From CAZWMK01 sp964635065 (GTDB lineage Bacteria > Pseudomonadota > Alphaproteobacteria > Sphingomonadales > Sphingomonadaceae): 22,804 nt of DNA. Below are positions 1 through 7,536 of the stretch, piece by piece. The translations under genes and the position numbers were made by a program. A model generated the notes under the pieces. It made no database searches. It saw only the letters and a program-made list of their open reading frames with translations, and was not told the origin of the DNA. The stretch's first letter is position 1; every line of letters begins with the position of its first letter. The stretch spans positions 1-22,804 of the forward strand of contig CAZWMK010000027.1 in NCBI GenBank assembly GCA_964635065.1, given 5' to 3'.

Positions 1-622
1 TGTCTATCCCTATCCGCATGTCGACCAATTGATGCCGCTGATGGCGGACGGGCTTGTGCTGCCCTATCTCGACATTCCGTTCCAGCATGCCAGCCCCACC
101 GTGCTGCGCGCGATGAAGCGTCCGGCAAACGAGGCGAAAGTCCTTGAACGGATTCGCGGCTGGCGCGAGATCGTGCCCGACATTGCCCTGCGCTCCACCT
201 TCATCGTCGGCTTCCCCGGCGAGACCGAAGACGATGTACGCTACCTTCTCGACTGGCTGGAAGAAGCACAGCTCGACCGCGTCGGCTGCTTCAAATACGA
301 GGCGGTCGACGGTGCCCCTGCCAACGCCATCGAGGGCGCCGTGCCCGAAGAGGTGAAGCAGGAGCGCTGGGAACGGTTCATGGCGGTGTCTGCCCGCATT
401 TCCGCCAACAAACTTGCCGCAAAAGTCGGTCGCACCATCGACGTGATCATCGACGAAGCCGATGGTGAAGGTGGCGCGTCGGGCCGGTCGAAGGCCGATG
501 CGCCCGAAATCGACGGACAGGTGCACCTGCGCGACGCCGGACAGGCGCAACCGGGCGATATACTGCGCGTCCTTGTCGAGGAAGCCGACGAATATGACCT
601 GTTCGGCGTCCCGGCCGCCTGA
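1..622 (+). CDS. rimO: Ribosomal protein S12 methylthiotransferase RimO, 3' end (partial)
   Basis: RimO is a radical-SAM, two-[4Fe-4S] enzyme that methylthiolates an aspartate of ribosomal protein S12. Only the C-terminal part is present; the frame is already open at base 2 (VYPYPHVDQLMPLMADG), so the start and the N-terminal MTTase and CxxxCxxC portions lie outside the window. Visible family features are the core segment LPYLDIPFQHASPTVL with MKRP, the late radical-SAM strand STFIVGFPGETEDD, the segment RVGCFKYEAVDGAPA, and a C-terminal TRAM domain containing GRSKADAPEIDGQV. The GRS..DAPEIDG wording in the TRAM domain favours RimO over the related MiaB. The stop lies 12 bases from the stop of the opposing FAD-linked oxidase, so the two genes are tail to tail. 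Identification is firm; the upstream context is unknown. Confidence 0.93.
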   Translation, partial: VYPYPHVDQLMPLMADGLVLPYLDIPFQHASPTVLRAMKRPANEAKVLERIRGWREIVPDIALRSTFIVGFPGETEDDVRYLLDWLEEAQLDRVGCFKYEAVDGAPANAIEGAVPEEVKQERWERFMAVSARISANKLAAKVGRTIDVIIDEADGEGGASGRSKADAPEIDGQVHLRDAGQAQPGDILRVLVEEADEYDLFGVPAA

Positions 623-634
623 AGCGGAGGCGCA

Positions 635-2062
635 CTATAACAGCTTGCCGGGGTTCATGATGCCGCCGGGATCGAGCGCCGCCTTGATCGCCCGCATCGC
701 CTGAAGCTTGCCGGGATTCACCAGACGGGCCAGTTCGTCGCGCTTGAAGCTGCCGATGCCATGTTCGGCGGAAATCGTGCCGCCGTGGGCCATCACCCGA
801 TCATTGACGAAGCGCGTGATCGCCGGGCCTTCCGTCTCGACATAGGCGCGGCTGTCGGCGCCTTCGGGCGCGCGGACATTATAATGGACATTGCCATCAC
901 CAAGATGGCCAAATGCCAGCACCCTTGTACCGGGCCAACGGCGTTCGACTTCCGGTGTCGTCGCAGCGAGGAATGCAGGAAGCCGCGCGACAGGAACCGC
1001 AATGTCGTGCTTGACCGCCATGCCGTCGCGGCGTTCGGCGGCAGGCAAATCCTCGCGTAGCTGCCACAAGGCCGCAGCCTGCGCCGCACTGGTGGCGACG
1101 ACGGCATCGCGCACAAGGCCCTCGGCACTGGCCGCAGTCAACTCCGTCGCCAATTGCGCGCACAGGGCGTCACTGTCCGGACTGCCCGCCAGTTCAATCA
1201 GCACATGCCACGGACTGTCGCCTGCCAGAGGAGGGCGGGTTGACGGCATATGGCGCATGAGCAGCGCAAGGCCGTCATGCGGGATGAACTCGAAACTGTC
1301 GACCTGGTCGCCACTCGCTGCCCGAAGCCGGGCAAGAAGCGTCAGTGCTGCCGCCGGATCGGGAACGGCGGCCCATGCCGTCGCCGTGCCTTTTGGCGCG
1401 GGCACGAGCCGGAGCGTCGCCGCTGTCACGAACCCGAGCGTACCTTCGGCACCGATCAGCAGCTGCTTGATGTCATAACCGCTGTTGTCCTTGGGCAAGG
1501 GTGAAAGCTGATCGAGCAGGCTGCCGTCAGGCAGCACCGCTTCCAGTCCCAGTATCTGGGCCCGCATCGTGCCATGACGCAAAACCTGCACCCCCCCGGC
1601 ATTGGTGGACACAAGGCCGCCAATGGTCGCGCTGCCCCTTGCCGCCAGCGACAGCGGAAAGACACAGCCGACCTGCAACGCGGCTTCCTGCACGGTCTGG
1701 AGAATGGCGCCGGCCTCGGCCGTCAGCGTATAGCCGGCGGCATCCACGGCACGGATGCGCGCCATGCGATCAAGCCCGACCAGAATGCTGGCATCATCGG
1801 ATTCGGGAACCGAACCGCCCACCATGCCGGTATTGCCCCCCTGTGGCACAAGGCCAATACCATGGGCAGCGGCAATCCTGACAATCGCCTGCAAGGCTGT
1901 CACCGTATCGGGCCGCAGCAAAAGCGGGCTGCGCCCCTGCTTGCGCCCCCGCCAGTCGACAAGCCGCGGCGCCATGATCGCGGCATCCTCGGTCCAGCCA
2001 CCCGGACCGGCGGCTTCTTTCAGCTGCATCAAAACAGCAGGGGGCGGCGGCTGCAATGTCAT
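635..2062 (-). CDS. FAD-linked oxidase, GlcD / D-2-hydroxyacid dehydrogenase family
   Basis: A 475-residue flavoprotein of the FAD_binding_4 plus FAD-oxidase_C architecture, as in D-lactate and D-2-hydroxyglutarate dehydrogenases and GlcD. These oxidise 2-hydroxyacids and pass electrons to the respiratory chain. The FAD-binding segment PQGGNTGMVGG is at about residues 73-83. The C-terminal half carries HLGDGNVH (about 386-393) and EHGIG (about 433-437), the hallmarks of the substrate/metal region. The frame stays open upstream to 2299, but those 79 extra residues are low-complexity and would overlap the divergent gene at 2173. The ATG at 2062 (MTLQPPPP) is therefore preferred, although no strong Shine-Dalgarno precedes it. 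The substrate cannot be told from sequence; D-lactate and D-2-hydroxyglutarate are the main candidates. It is a single gene, convergent with rimO and divergent from the small secreted protein. Confidence 0.85.
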   Translation of the reverse strand: MTLQPPPPAVLMQLKEAAGPGGWTEDAAIMAPRLVDWRGRKQGRSPLLLRPDTVTALQAIVRIAAAHGIGLVPQGGNTGMVGGSVPESDDASILVGLDRMARIRAVDAAGYTLTAEAGAILQTVQEAALQVGCVFPLSLAARGSATIGGLVSTNAGGVQVLRHGTMRAQILGLEAVLPDGSLLDQLSPLPKDNSGYDIKQLLIGAEGTLGFVTAATLRLVPAPKGTATAWAAVPDPAAALTLLARLRAASGDQVDSFEFIPHDGLALLMRHMPSTRPPLAGDSPWHVLIELAGSPDSDALCAQLATELTAASAEGLVRDAVVATSAAQAAALWQLREDLPAAERRDGMAVKHDIAVPVARLPAFLAATTPEVERRWPGTRVLAFGHLGDGNVHYNVRAPEGADSRAYVETEGPAITRFVNDRVMAHGGTISAEHGIGSFKRDELARLVNPGKLQAMRAIKAALDPGGIMNPGKLL

Positions 2063-2172
2063 GACAAGGGCATAGCGCGCCGCGTCACAATCTGCCAGAG
2101 GAGCGCGAGACCGCACAGAACAGGCAGGCAGGTTCAGCCCGTGTTCAAGCCGGACTTGGGATAGCGGAATCG

Positions 2173-2604
2173 ATGATCCGGGGCATGACTCTGCTTCCGG
2201 CGCGTTTCGCGCTGGCTTTTGTGTTCGCCATGACGATTGGCGCGCCGGCCATGGCTGATCGCGATGAGCCCGAAACGCCGACAATCCGGCGCGTGCCAAC
2301 CATGCCGCCCGGTCTTGAACCGCGCAAGGAAGGGCTGTTTGCCCGTCATTCGCGCAAGCGCTGCATCGAAACCGGCTTGATCGCCGGGGCGATCGTCACC
2401 AGCGAGCGCGCCATAGACATCAGCCTGCGCAACGGCACGCGCTACCGCATGGAGTTCTCCGCCCCTTGCCCGGCCCTGAGCTATTATCAGGGCTTTTATT
2501 ACCAGCGCAGCCGCAGCGGACTTTTGTGCGCCGGGCGCGATGCGATCCTCGACCGGTCTGGGACGGAATGCCCAATCCGGCGCATCAGGCGTCTCAAAAA
2601 ATAG
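2173..2604 (+). CDS. Small secreted four-cysteine protein, DUF6491-like
   Basis: A 143-residue protein beginning with a Sec signal peptide: hydrophobic stretch about residues 6-25, probable cleavage after APAMA near residue 28. The mature part is basic and has four cysteines (C64, C99, C119, C133), spaced as in small envelope proteins of the DUF6491 type: RCIETG, then a beta-like segment ending SAPCP, LLCAGRD, and TECPIRRI near the end. That family has no established function. The cysteine pattern suggests two disulfides in the periplasm (inference). An in-frame ATG at 2185 (MTLLPARF) is an equally good start and would shorten the signal peptide by four residues. It is divergent from the FAD-linked oxidase, with a 110-base shared upstream region. 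The family assignment is from memory of the pattern and is moderate. Confidence 0.6.
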   Translation: MIRGMTLLPARFALAFVFAMTIGAPAMADRDEPETPTIRRVPTMPPGLEPRKEGLFARHSRKRCIETGLIAGAIVTSERAIDISLRNGTRYRMEFSAPCPALSYYQGFYYQRSRSGLLCAGRDAILDRSGTECPIRRIRRLKK

Positions 2605-2905
2605 CAATCCGCACCGCGCATCGCGGCGCGCGTTGCCCCAGCCGAAATGGCCGCATAACAGCCATGAAAACGCGAATCGGGAATCTGATGCTGGCCAACC
2701 CGCGCGATCCCTCGGGCGGACGCACCGATGCCCTGGTCGCCCGCTTCAATCAGGCAATTGGCCGCGCTATCGGTGCAAAATTCCGATTGAGACGAAATTA
2801 TGCGACATCCGCCTTGGCTTTGCCTTGATTTCTTGACATTGGCGGCTGCATCGCCCAACGCCGCCACATGAGTCGGTCGGTACTGTCGGCACTGGAAGGA
2901 CGCCA
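2605..2905. other. Roughly 300-base gap upstream of the RhlE helicase; one doubtful small ORF
   Basis: No convincing gene. A 54-codon open frame on the + strand (ATG at 2664, stop at 2828; starts MKTRIGNLMLANPRDPSG) has no recognisable ribosome binding site and no family I recognise, so it is not called. A TTGACA hexamer lies at 2833-2838, but no good -10 follows at 16-18 bases. Alphaproteobacterial -10 elements are often degenerate, so this may still be the helicase promoter, giving a leader of a few tens of bases. No strong hairpin or tRNA-like fold was seen. Confidence 0.4.
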
Positions 2906-2908
2906 TTG
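2894..2908 (+). promoter_or_regulatory. Ribosome binding site fixing a TTG start for the RhlE-type helicase
   Basis: GGAAGGA at 2894-2900 lies five bases before TTG at 2906. No ATG or GTG in this frame fits the family N-terminus. The TTG start gives MSFEDLHLSPELLKAV, matching the usual beginning of RhlE-type helicases, so a TTG start is well supported. Confidence 0.75.
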
Positions 2909-4288
2909 AGCTTCGAAGACCTGCATCTGTCGCCTGAACTGCTGAAGGCAGTCGCCGACGCCGGTTACTCTGAACCTTCCCCCATCCAGCGTCAGGCCGT
3001 TCCGGTTGTGCTGATGGGACGTGACATCATTGGCGTCGCACAAACAGGCACCGGCAAGACCGCATCATTCGTTTTGCCGATGATCGACATTCTTGCCGAA
3101 GGCCGGGGACGTGCGCGGATGCCGCGTTCACTAATCCTTGCGCCGACGCGCGAACTTGCCGTGCAGGTATCTGAAAATTTCACCAAATACGGCAAATATC
3201 ACAAGCTCTCCATGGCGCTTTTGATCGGTGGCGTCTCGTTCGGCGATCAGGACAAGGCTCTGGAAAAGGGCGTCGACGTCTTGATCGCAACGCCCGGCCG
3301 TCTGATGGACCAGTTCGAACGCGGCAAGATATTGCTGTCTGGCGTCGACATCCTTGTCATCGACGAAGCCGACCGCATGCTCGACATGGGCTTCATTCCC
3401 GATGTCGAAAAAATCTGCACCCTGCTGAAGCCGCAGCGCCAGACGCTGCTTTTCTCGGCGACCATGCCGCCGCCGATCAAGAAGCTGGCCGACACCTTCA
3501 TGAATTCGCCGCGCCTCATCGAAGTGTCGCGTCCGGCCACAACAAATGCGTCGATCACCCAGTCGCTTCAACCGACGACCGAGCGGGGCAAGCGCGAAGC
3601 CCTGCGCGCCCTGTTGCGCAGCGAGGACGTGAAAAACGCCATTATTTTCTGCAATCGCAAGCGCGACGTGAAGGTGCTGAGCGATTCGCTCAAGCGACAC
3701 GGCTTTGCCGCCGGCCAGATCCATGGCGACATGGAACAGGCCGACCGCATGGCCACGCTTGACGGTTTCAAAAACGACACCATCAAGCTCCTCGTCGCCT
3801 CCGACGTCGCTGCGCGCGGCCTCGACGTCAAGGGCGTCAGCCACGTCTTCAATTTCGATGTGCCCTATAATGCCGACGATTATGTCCACCGCATCGGGCG
3901 TACCGGGCGCGGTGGCGCGACCGGTACTGCGATCACGCTGATCACCGATGCGGATGCCGAAGCCATCGCCGGCATCGAAAAGCTGATCGGCCAGAAGATA
4001 GAACGCCGCGCCAGCGTCACGACGGCTCCGCCGACGGCAGAACCAGGCCACGAACGCGGGAGCCGGGACAAGGAAGACGCACGGCCGGAACGCGTCGAAC
4101 GCTCTAACCGGCGCGAGCGCGGTGACGGCGAACGCAGCCGTCGCGGACGCTCAGGAAGCAACGAGGAGCGCTCGCAGCGCGCCGAAATCAATCCCAATGC
4201 CGATCGCCCCCTGCCACCGGGCGCCGATCCGCGCTGGGGCGGACCTGTTCCGGCCTTCCTGTCGCTTTCCGCCCGTAACTGCACCTAG
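2906..4288 (+). CDS. rhlE: DEAD-box ATP-dependent RNA helicase, RhlE type
   Basis: A 460-residue cytoplasmic RNA helicase that remodels structured RNA (ribosome assembly, RNA turnover). All core motifs are intact: Q motif GYSEPSPIQ (20-28), motif I AQTGTGKT (45-52), Ia PTRELA (80-85), II DEAD (153-156), III SAT (184-186), the ARGLDV segment (about 303-308) and VI HRIGRTGR (328-335). After about residue 375 comes a basic, low-complexity tail rich in Arg, Glu, Ser and Gly (RGSRDKED, RRERGDGERSRRGR), typical of RhlE-like proteins and likely an RNA-binding tail. It ends VPAFLSLSARNCT; a VPAFL-type ending is common in this group. Among paralogues (RhlE, DeaD, DbpA, SrmB) the N-terminus and tail favour RhlE. 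It is followed at 88 bases by the GGDEF gene on the same strand. Confidence 0.9.
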   Translation: MSFEDLHLSPELLKAVADAGYSEPSPIQRQAVPVVLMGRDIIGVAQTGTGKTASFVLPMIDILAEGRGRARMPRSLILAPTRELAVQVSENFTKYGKYHKLSMALLIGGVSFGDQDKALEKGVDVLIATPGRLMDQFERGKILLSGVDILVIDEADRMLDMGFIPDVEKICTLLKPQRQTLLFSATMPPPIKKLADTFMNSPRLIEVSRPATTNASITQSLQPTTERGKREALRALLRSEDVKNAIIFCNRKRDVKVLSDSLKRHGFAAGQIHGDMEQADRMATLDGFKNDTIKLLVASDVAARGLDVKGVSHVFNFDVPYNADDYVHRIGRTGRGGATGTAITLITDADAEAIAGIEKLIGQKIERRASVTTAPPTAEPGHERGSRDKEDARPERVERSNRRERGDGERSRRGRSGSNEERSQRAEINPNADRPLPPGADPRWGGPVPAFLSLSARNCT

Positions 4289-4303
4289 AGCGGGAAAACA
4301 GCG

Positions 4304-4331
4304 GGGCCGCGCCTGCCATTGGCCCTTTGTT
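4304..4331 (+). terminator. Possible weak terminator after the RhlE-type helicase
   Basis: GGGCC (4304-4308) and GGCCC (4321-4325) form a 5-bp GC stem with a 12-base loop, followed by TTTGTT. It starts 15 bases after the helicase stop. The stem is short, so read-through into the GGDEF gene is possible. Confidence 0.3.
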
Positions 4332-4376
4332 AACCTCATTCAGTCATACCTGCCCCACCTTGGTAAAGATGGTGGC

Positions 4377-5417
4377 ATGGCCCAGCATTCGAAGATTTTC
4401 GAACGGATCAGAATCCTGATGGAGGCTGGCGATATTCCGCCAACGCCCGTCAATTATGAATTCTGGTATCGCTATGTCACCCGTGCAGACCCGGATCTGG
4501 TTGAAGCCGTCGACGCCGTCCAGCGCACGGCGGGGCGGGTGTCGCGACGCGCCATGGAAAACATCCGCCGCGAACTGTTCGGCAATTCCCAGACCGGCGA
4601 ACTGACCGCACTGGTCGAGCGCACCCAATCGCAGCTGGCACGGGTGGCTGGCTTTGTCGTCAAGAGCGAAGGCGACGCCCGCACCTACAATGACCGCCTG
4701 AAAAGCGGCAGCAGCAAGATCAGTCGCACCGGGGATATCGCTTCACAGCAGCGACTCTTGTCGGAAATGGTCGACGCCACCAGCGCGATGATCGCAAAAA
4801 CCGAAGCGCTCGAAGCCCAGTTGGCCCAGTCCGGTCAGGAAATCAGCACCCTGCGCGCAGACCTTGAATCGGCCCGCACCGAAAGCCGCACCGATGCGCT
4901 GACCGGACTGCCCAACCGCAAGGCATTCATGGCCTATCTCGAAGCGCAGGCGCTGCGCGCCGCTGCCGACCGCAAGCCACTCAGCCTCGCCTTTTGCGAC
5001 ATCGATCATTTCAAACAATTCAACGACACCTGGGGTCATCGACTGGGCGATGAAGTTCTGCGCCTCGTCGGACAGAGCCTGGAACAGCTGTGCCATGGCA
5101 TCGGCTATCCTGCCCGTTATGGTGGCGAGGAATTCGTGATCGTGCTGCCCGGTCGAAACCTTGCCGCTGCAGGTGAAGTGGGGGAGCGGTTGCGCGCCTT
5201 CATCTCATCACGCACCGTGCGCGCCAAGGCCAGCAACCGGGAAGTCGGGCGCATCACATTGTCACTGGGCCTTGCAGAACTCCGGTCCGACGAGAGTCTC
5301 GACACGCTGATCGAACGCGCCGATGCCGCGCTTTATCGCGCCAAGCATCTCGGTCGCAACCGCGTCTGCACCGAACGCGAACTGGGCGAAGGCGCCAACA
5401 TGGCGATGGCAAGCTGA
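4377..5417 (+). CDS. GGDEF-domain protein, probable diguanylate cyclase
   Basis: A 346-residue soluble protein. Diguanylate cyclases make cyclic di-GMP from two GTP. The GGDEF domain occupies about residues 170-335, with DALTGLPNR (173-181), CDIDHFKQFND and the active-site signature RYGGEEF (GGEEF at 249-253), so catalysis is expected. The inhibitory I-site position (RxxD, four to seven residues before the Arg of RYGGEEF) reads H-G-I-G (240-243), so product feedback through that site is unlikely. Residues 1-100 form a helical N-terminal domain (PPTPVNYEFWYRYVTRADP) seen in other alphaproteobacterial GGDEF proteins; its signal is unknown. Residues about 125-170 look like a coiled-coil linker. 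No transmembrane segment. The frame is open upstream into the helicase gene, but ATG at 4377 gives a natural N-terminus. Its ribosome binding site is poor; a CCACC/GGTGG inverted repeat sits directly before the ATG. Confidence 0.85.
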   Translation: MAQHSKIFERIRILMEAGDIPPTPVNYEFWYRYVTRADPDLVEAVDAVQRTAGRVSRRAMENIRRELFGNSQTGELTALVERTQSQLARVAGFVVKSEGDARTYNDRLKSGSSKISRTGDIASQQRLLSEMVDATSAMIAKTEALEAQLAQSGQEISTLRADLESARTESRTDALTGLPNRKAFMAYLEAQALRAAADRKPLSLAFCDIDHFKQFNDTWGHRLGDEVLRLVGQSLEQLCHGIGYPARYGGEEFVIVLPGRNLAAAGEVGERLRAFISSRTVRAKASNREVGRITLSLGLAELRSDESLDTLIERADAALYRAKHLGRNRVCTERELGEGANMAMAS

Positions 5418-5501
5418 CGCGGATCACGACCCGCTTTCCCGATGCCGCTTCACGCCCTATGACACCGGACAGCACAGAGAAAACCAATGGGAGCGCCGCA
5501 C

Positions 5502-6290
5502 ATGGCCTATGAGCATATCCTGTTTGACGAAAACGACGGCGTCGCCAAGCTGACGCTCAATCGCCCGAAGTCATTGAATGCCCTGAATCTCGACCTTATC
5601 CGCGAGATGACTCATGCTGTCGACCGCGTCCGCGACGAAGGCAAGGCGCGCGTACTGCTGCTGACAGGCGCAGGCCGCGCCTTTTCCAGCGGCTTCGACC
5701 TTGCCAGCGCCGGTCCTGTTGGCACGCCCGAACATGATACGGGCGGCGTGCTCGACACGCACTTCAATCCGCTGCTCGAGCGGCTGTTCGACCTGCCGGT
5801 GCCGTTCGTCTCGGCCATCAACGGCGCGGCGGCCGGTGCGGGTTGCTCATTTGCGCTGGCGGGCGACATCGTCCTTGCCGGCAAGTCGGCTTATTTCCTG
5901 CAAGCCTTCGTCAACATCGGCCTTGTGCCCGATGTCGGCGCGACCTGGCTGTTGCCGCGCCTTGCCGGACGCGCGCGCGCGCAGGCGATGATGATGCTGG
6001 GCGAACGCATCAGCGCCGATCAGGCACTTGATTGGGGCATGATCTACAAGGTTGTCGAAGACGATGCGCTTGAAACCGAAGCCATGGCGCTCGCCAGCCG
6101 TCTCGCCAAGGGTCCGACGCGCTCCTATGCGCTGATCCGTCAGGGCATCCGCGAATGCCTCGACAAGACACTGTCGGAATCGCTTCAGGTCGAACGTCGC
6201 AACCAGCGCATCGCTGGCCGCACGCGCGACGTCGCTGAAGGCATTGGCGCCTTTCTTGAAAAGCGCCCGGCCGTGTTCACCGGTCAATAA
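5502..6290 (+). CDS. Enoyl-CoA hydratase/isomerase family protein, PaaG-like
   Basis: A 262-residue crotonase-fold enzyme acting on acyl-CoA thioesters. It resembles E. coli PaaG (ring-opening epoxyphenylacetyl-CoA isomerase) throughout: AGRAFSSGFDL, INGAAAGAGCSFALAGDI (oxyanion-hole region), AFVNIGLVPDVGATWLLPRLAGRARA, DWGMIYKVV and a C-terminal FLEKRPAVFTGQ. The Asp in GLVPD corresponds to the catalytic acid of the PaaG group, and the Glu pair of classical hydratases is absent there. No other paa genes are nearby, so it may serve general fatty-acid or aromatic-acid degradation instead. An ATG at 5487 is also in frame, but GGGAG at 5489-5493 stands eight bases before ATG 5502 (MAYEHILF), which matches family N-termini. 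It ends at a strong terminator. Confidence 0.85.
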   Translation: MAYEHILFDENDGVAKLTLNRPKSLNALNLDLIREMTHAVDRVRDEGKARVLLLTGAGRAFSSGFDLASAGPVGTPEHDTGGVLDTHFNPLLERLFDLPVPFVSAINGAAAGAGCSFALAGDIVLAGKSAYFLQAFVNIGLVPDVGATWLLPRLAGRARAQAMMMLGERISADQALDWGMIYKVVEDDALETEAMALASRLAKGPTRSYALIRQGIRECLDKTLSESLQVERRNQRIAGRTRDVAEGIGAFLEKRPAVFTGQ

Positions 6291-6300
6291 ACTGCCATCA

Positions 6301-6339
6301 GGTCCGGCGCATCACATCATGGGCGCCGGACCTTTATTT
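6301..6339 (+). terminator. Rho-independent terminator of the PaaG-like gene
   Basis: A perfect 10-bp stem, GGTCCGGCGC (6301-6310) with GCGCCGGACC (6323-6332), a 12-base loop, then TTTATTT. It begins ten bases after the enoyl-CoA hydratase stop. The T-rich tail contains the complement of the tgt stop codon (6334-6336), so the two convergent genes meet inside this terminator. The hairpin could also stall transcription from tgt, though no U-tract follows on that strand. Confidence 0.85.
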
Positions 6340-7464
6340 CCCGCCGCGCCGGTAACGATCGACAAAGGCGCTGGCGTGTGTCGTCAGACGACCGCCCGCA
6401 ATCGCGTCACGCAGGCCATGCATCATCTGCTGATAGAACCAGATATTATGTTCGGTCATCAGCATCGCGCCGAGAATTTCTCCGCTTTTGACCAGATGGT
6501 GTAGATAGGCACGGCTGTATTTACCGCAGACCGGACAGGCGCATTCGGCATCAAGCGGCGCCTCGTCTTCCTTGAACCGGCTGTTGCGGATGTTGAGCGG
6601 ACCATCATGGGTAAAGGCCTGCCCCGTCCGACCTGAACGCGTTGGCAAGACGCAGTCGAACATATCGATACCGCGCACCACCGCGCCAACGATATCATCG
6701 GGCTTGCCGACGCCCATGAGGTAACGCGGCTTGTCGGTGGGCAGCATGGCGGGTGCATAATCGAGCACCGCCATCATCTGCTCATGCCCCTCGCCGACCG
6801 CAAGGCCGCCGACCGCATAGCCGTCGAAGCCGATATCAATGAGCTTGGCTGCGGACACTGCGCGCAGATCCTCGAACATCGACCCTTGCTGGATACCGAA
6901 CAGCGCGGCGCGCGCGGCATGGTCCGCGCCCGCATCGAAACCGTCGCGCGACCGCTGCGCCCAGCGCATTGAACGCAGCATCGAACTTTCGGCCTGTTCG
7001 TAGGTCGCAGGATAAGGCGTGCATTCGTCGAACGCCATGACGATATCGGTACCAAGCAGCCGCTGGATTTCCATCGAGCGTTCTGGCGAAATCATGTGCC
7101 GCGACCCATCGAGATGCGAGGCGAACTCGACGCCCTCCTCGCTCATCTTCCTGAGATCGGACAGGCTCATGACCTGATACCCCCCGGAATCGGTGAGGAT
7201 CGGGCGGTCCCACTGCATGAAGGCATGCAACCCGCCCAGCCGCGCAATGCGTTCGGCGGTCGGCCGCAACATCAGGTGATAGGTGTTGCCAAGGATGATA
7301 TCGGCGCCCGATGCGCGCACATCCTCGGGCTTCATCGCCTTGACGGTCGCCGCCGTGCCAACCGGCATGAAAGCGGGTGTGCGAATCTCGCCACGCTGCA
7401 TGGTGATGGTGCCGGTGCGCGCCGCACCATCCTTGGCATGAATATCAAATCGGAATCGCGTCAT
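6334..7464 (-). CDS. tgt: Queuine / preQ1 tRNA-guanine transglycosylase
   Basis: Tgt exchanges guanine-34 for preQ1 in GUN-anticodon tRNAs (Asp, Asn, His, Tyr), a central step in queuosine synthesis. The 376-residue length is normal. Visible are TDSGGYQVMSL with catalytic Asp92, GIDMFDCVLPTRSGR with the nucleophile at Asp270, and the zinc site Cys308, Cys310, Cys313 (CACPVC) plus His339. Every one of these is exactly ten residues earlier than in the Zymomonas mobilis enzyme (102, 280, 318, 320, 323, 349), a strong sign of close relationship. The start is ATG at 7464. The next queuosine gene, queA, lies on the same strand but is separated by a CDGSH gene and the opposing mrr gene. Confidence 0.97.
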   Translation of the reverse strand: MTRFRFDIHAKDGAARTGTITMQRGEIRTPAFMPVGTAATVKAMKPEDVRASGADIILGNTYHLMLRPTAERIARLGGLHAFMQWDRPILTDSGGYQVMSLSDLRKMSEEGVEFASHLDGSRHMISPERSMEIQRLLGTDIVMAFDECTPYPATYEQAESSMLRSMRWAQRSRDGFDAGADHAARAALFGIQQGSMFEDLRAVSAAKLIDIGFDGYAVGGLAVGEGHEQMMAVLDYAPAMLPTDKPRYLMGVGKPDDIVGAVVRGIDMFDCVLPTRSGRTGQAFTHDGPLNIRNSRFKEDEAPLDAECACPVCGKYSRAYLHHLVKSGEILGAMLMTEHNIWFYQQMMHGLRDAIAGGRLTTHASAFVDRYRRGGK

Positions 7465-7488
7465 GCCGCCGCTTTAAGCCAAGCGCGC

Positions 7489-7517
7489 GCTGCCGTCACC
7501 CGCCTTGTGACGGCAGC
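7489..7517 (-). terminator. Strong hairpin between the CDGSH gene and tgt (terminator or attenuator)
   Basis: A perfect 11-bp inverted repeat, GCTGCCGTCAC (7489-7499) and GTGACGGCAGC (7507-7517), with a 7-base loop. On the - strand it begins 19 bases after the CDGSH stop and ends 24 bases before the tgt ATG. No clean U-tract follows; the sequence after it is GCGCGCTTGGCTTAAAG. It could act as a weak terminator, a 3'-end stabiliser or part of the tgt leader. Confidence 0.4.
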
Positions 7518-7536
7518 CGCCGCGACCGCGAGACCG

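Noticed and set aside
2063..2299. N-terminal extension of the FAD-linked oxidase
   Set aside because: The extra 79 residues are Arg/Pro/Ala-rich, unlike the family, and overlap the divergent secreted protein; ATG 2062 fits better.
2664..2828. 54-codon small ORF upstream of the helicase
   Set aside because: No Shine-Dalgarno and no recognisable similarity; kept only as a comment on the gap.
3131..4051. A 306-codon open frame on the - strand
   Set aside because: It mirrors the core of the DEAD-box helicase gene and arises from its codon bias.
5418..5440. Possible terminator after the GGDEF gene (GCGG and CCGC around a short loop, then TTTCCC)
   Set aside because: Only a 4-bp stem and a short T-run; too weak to call.
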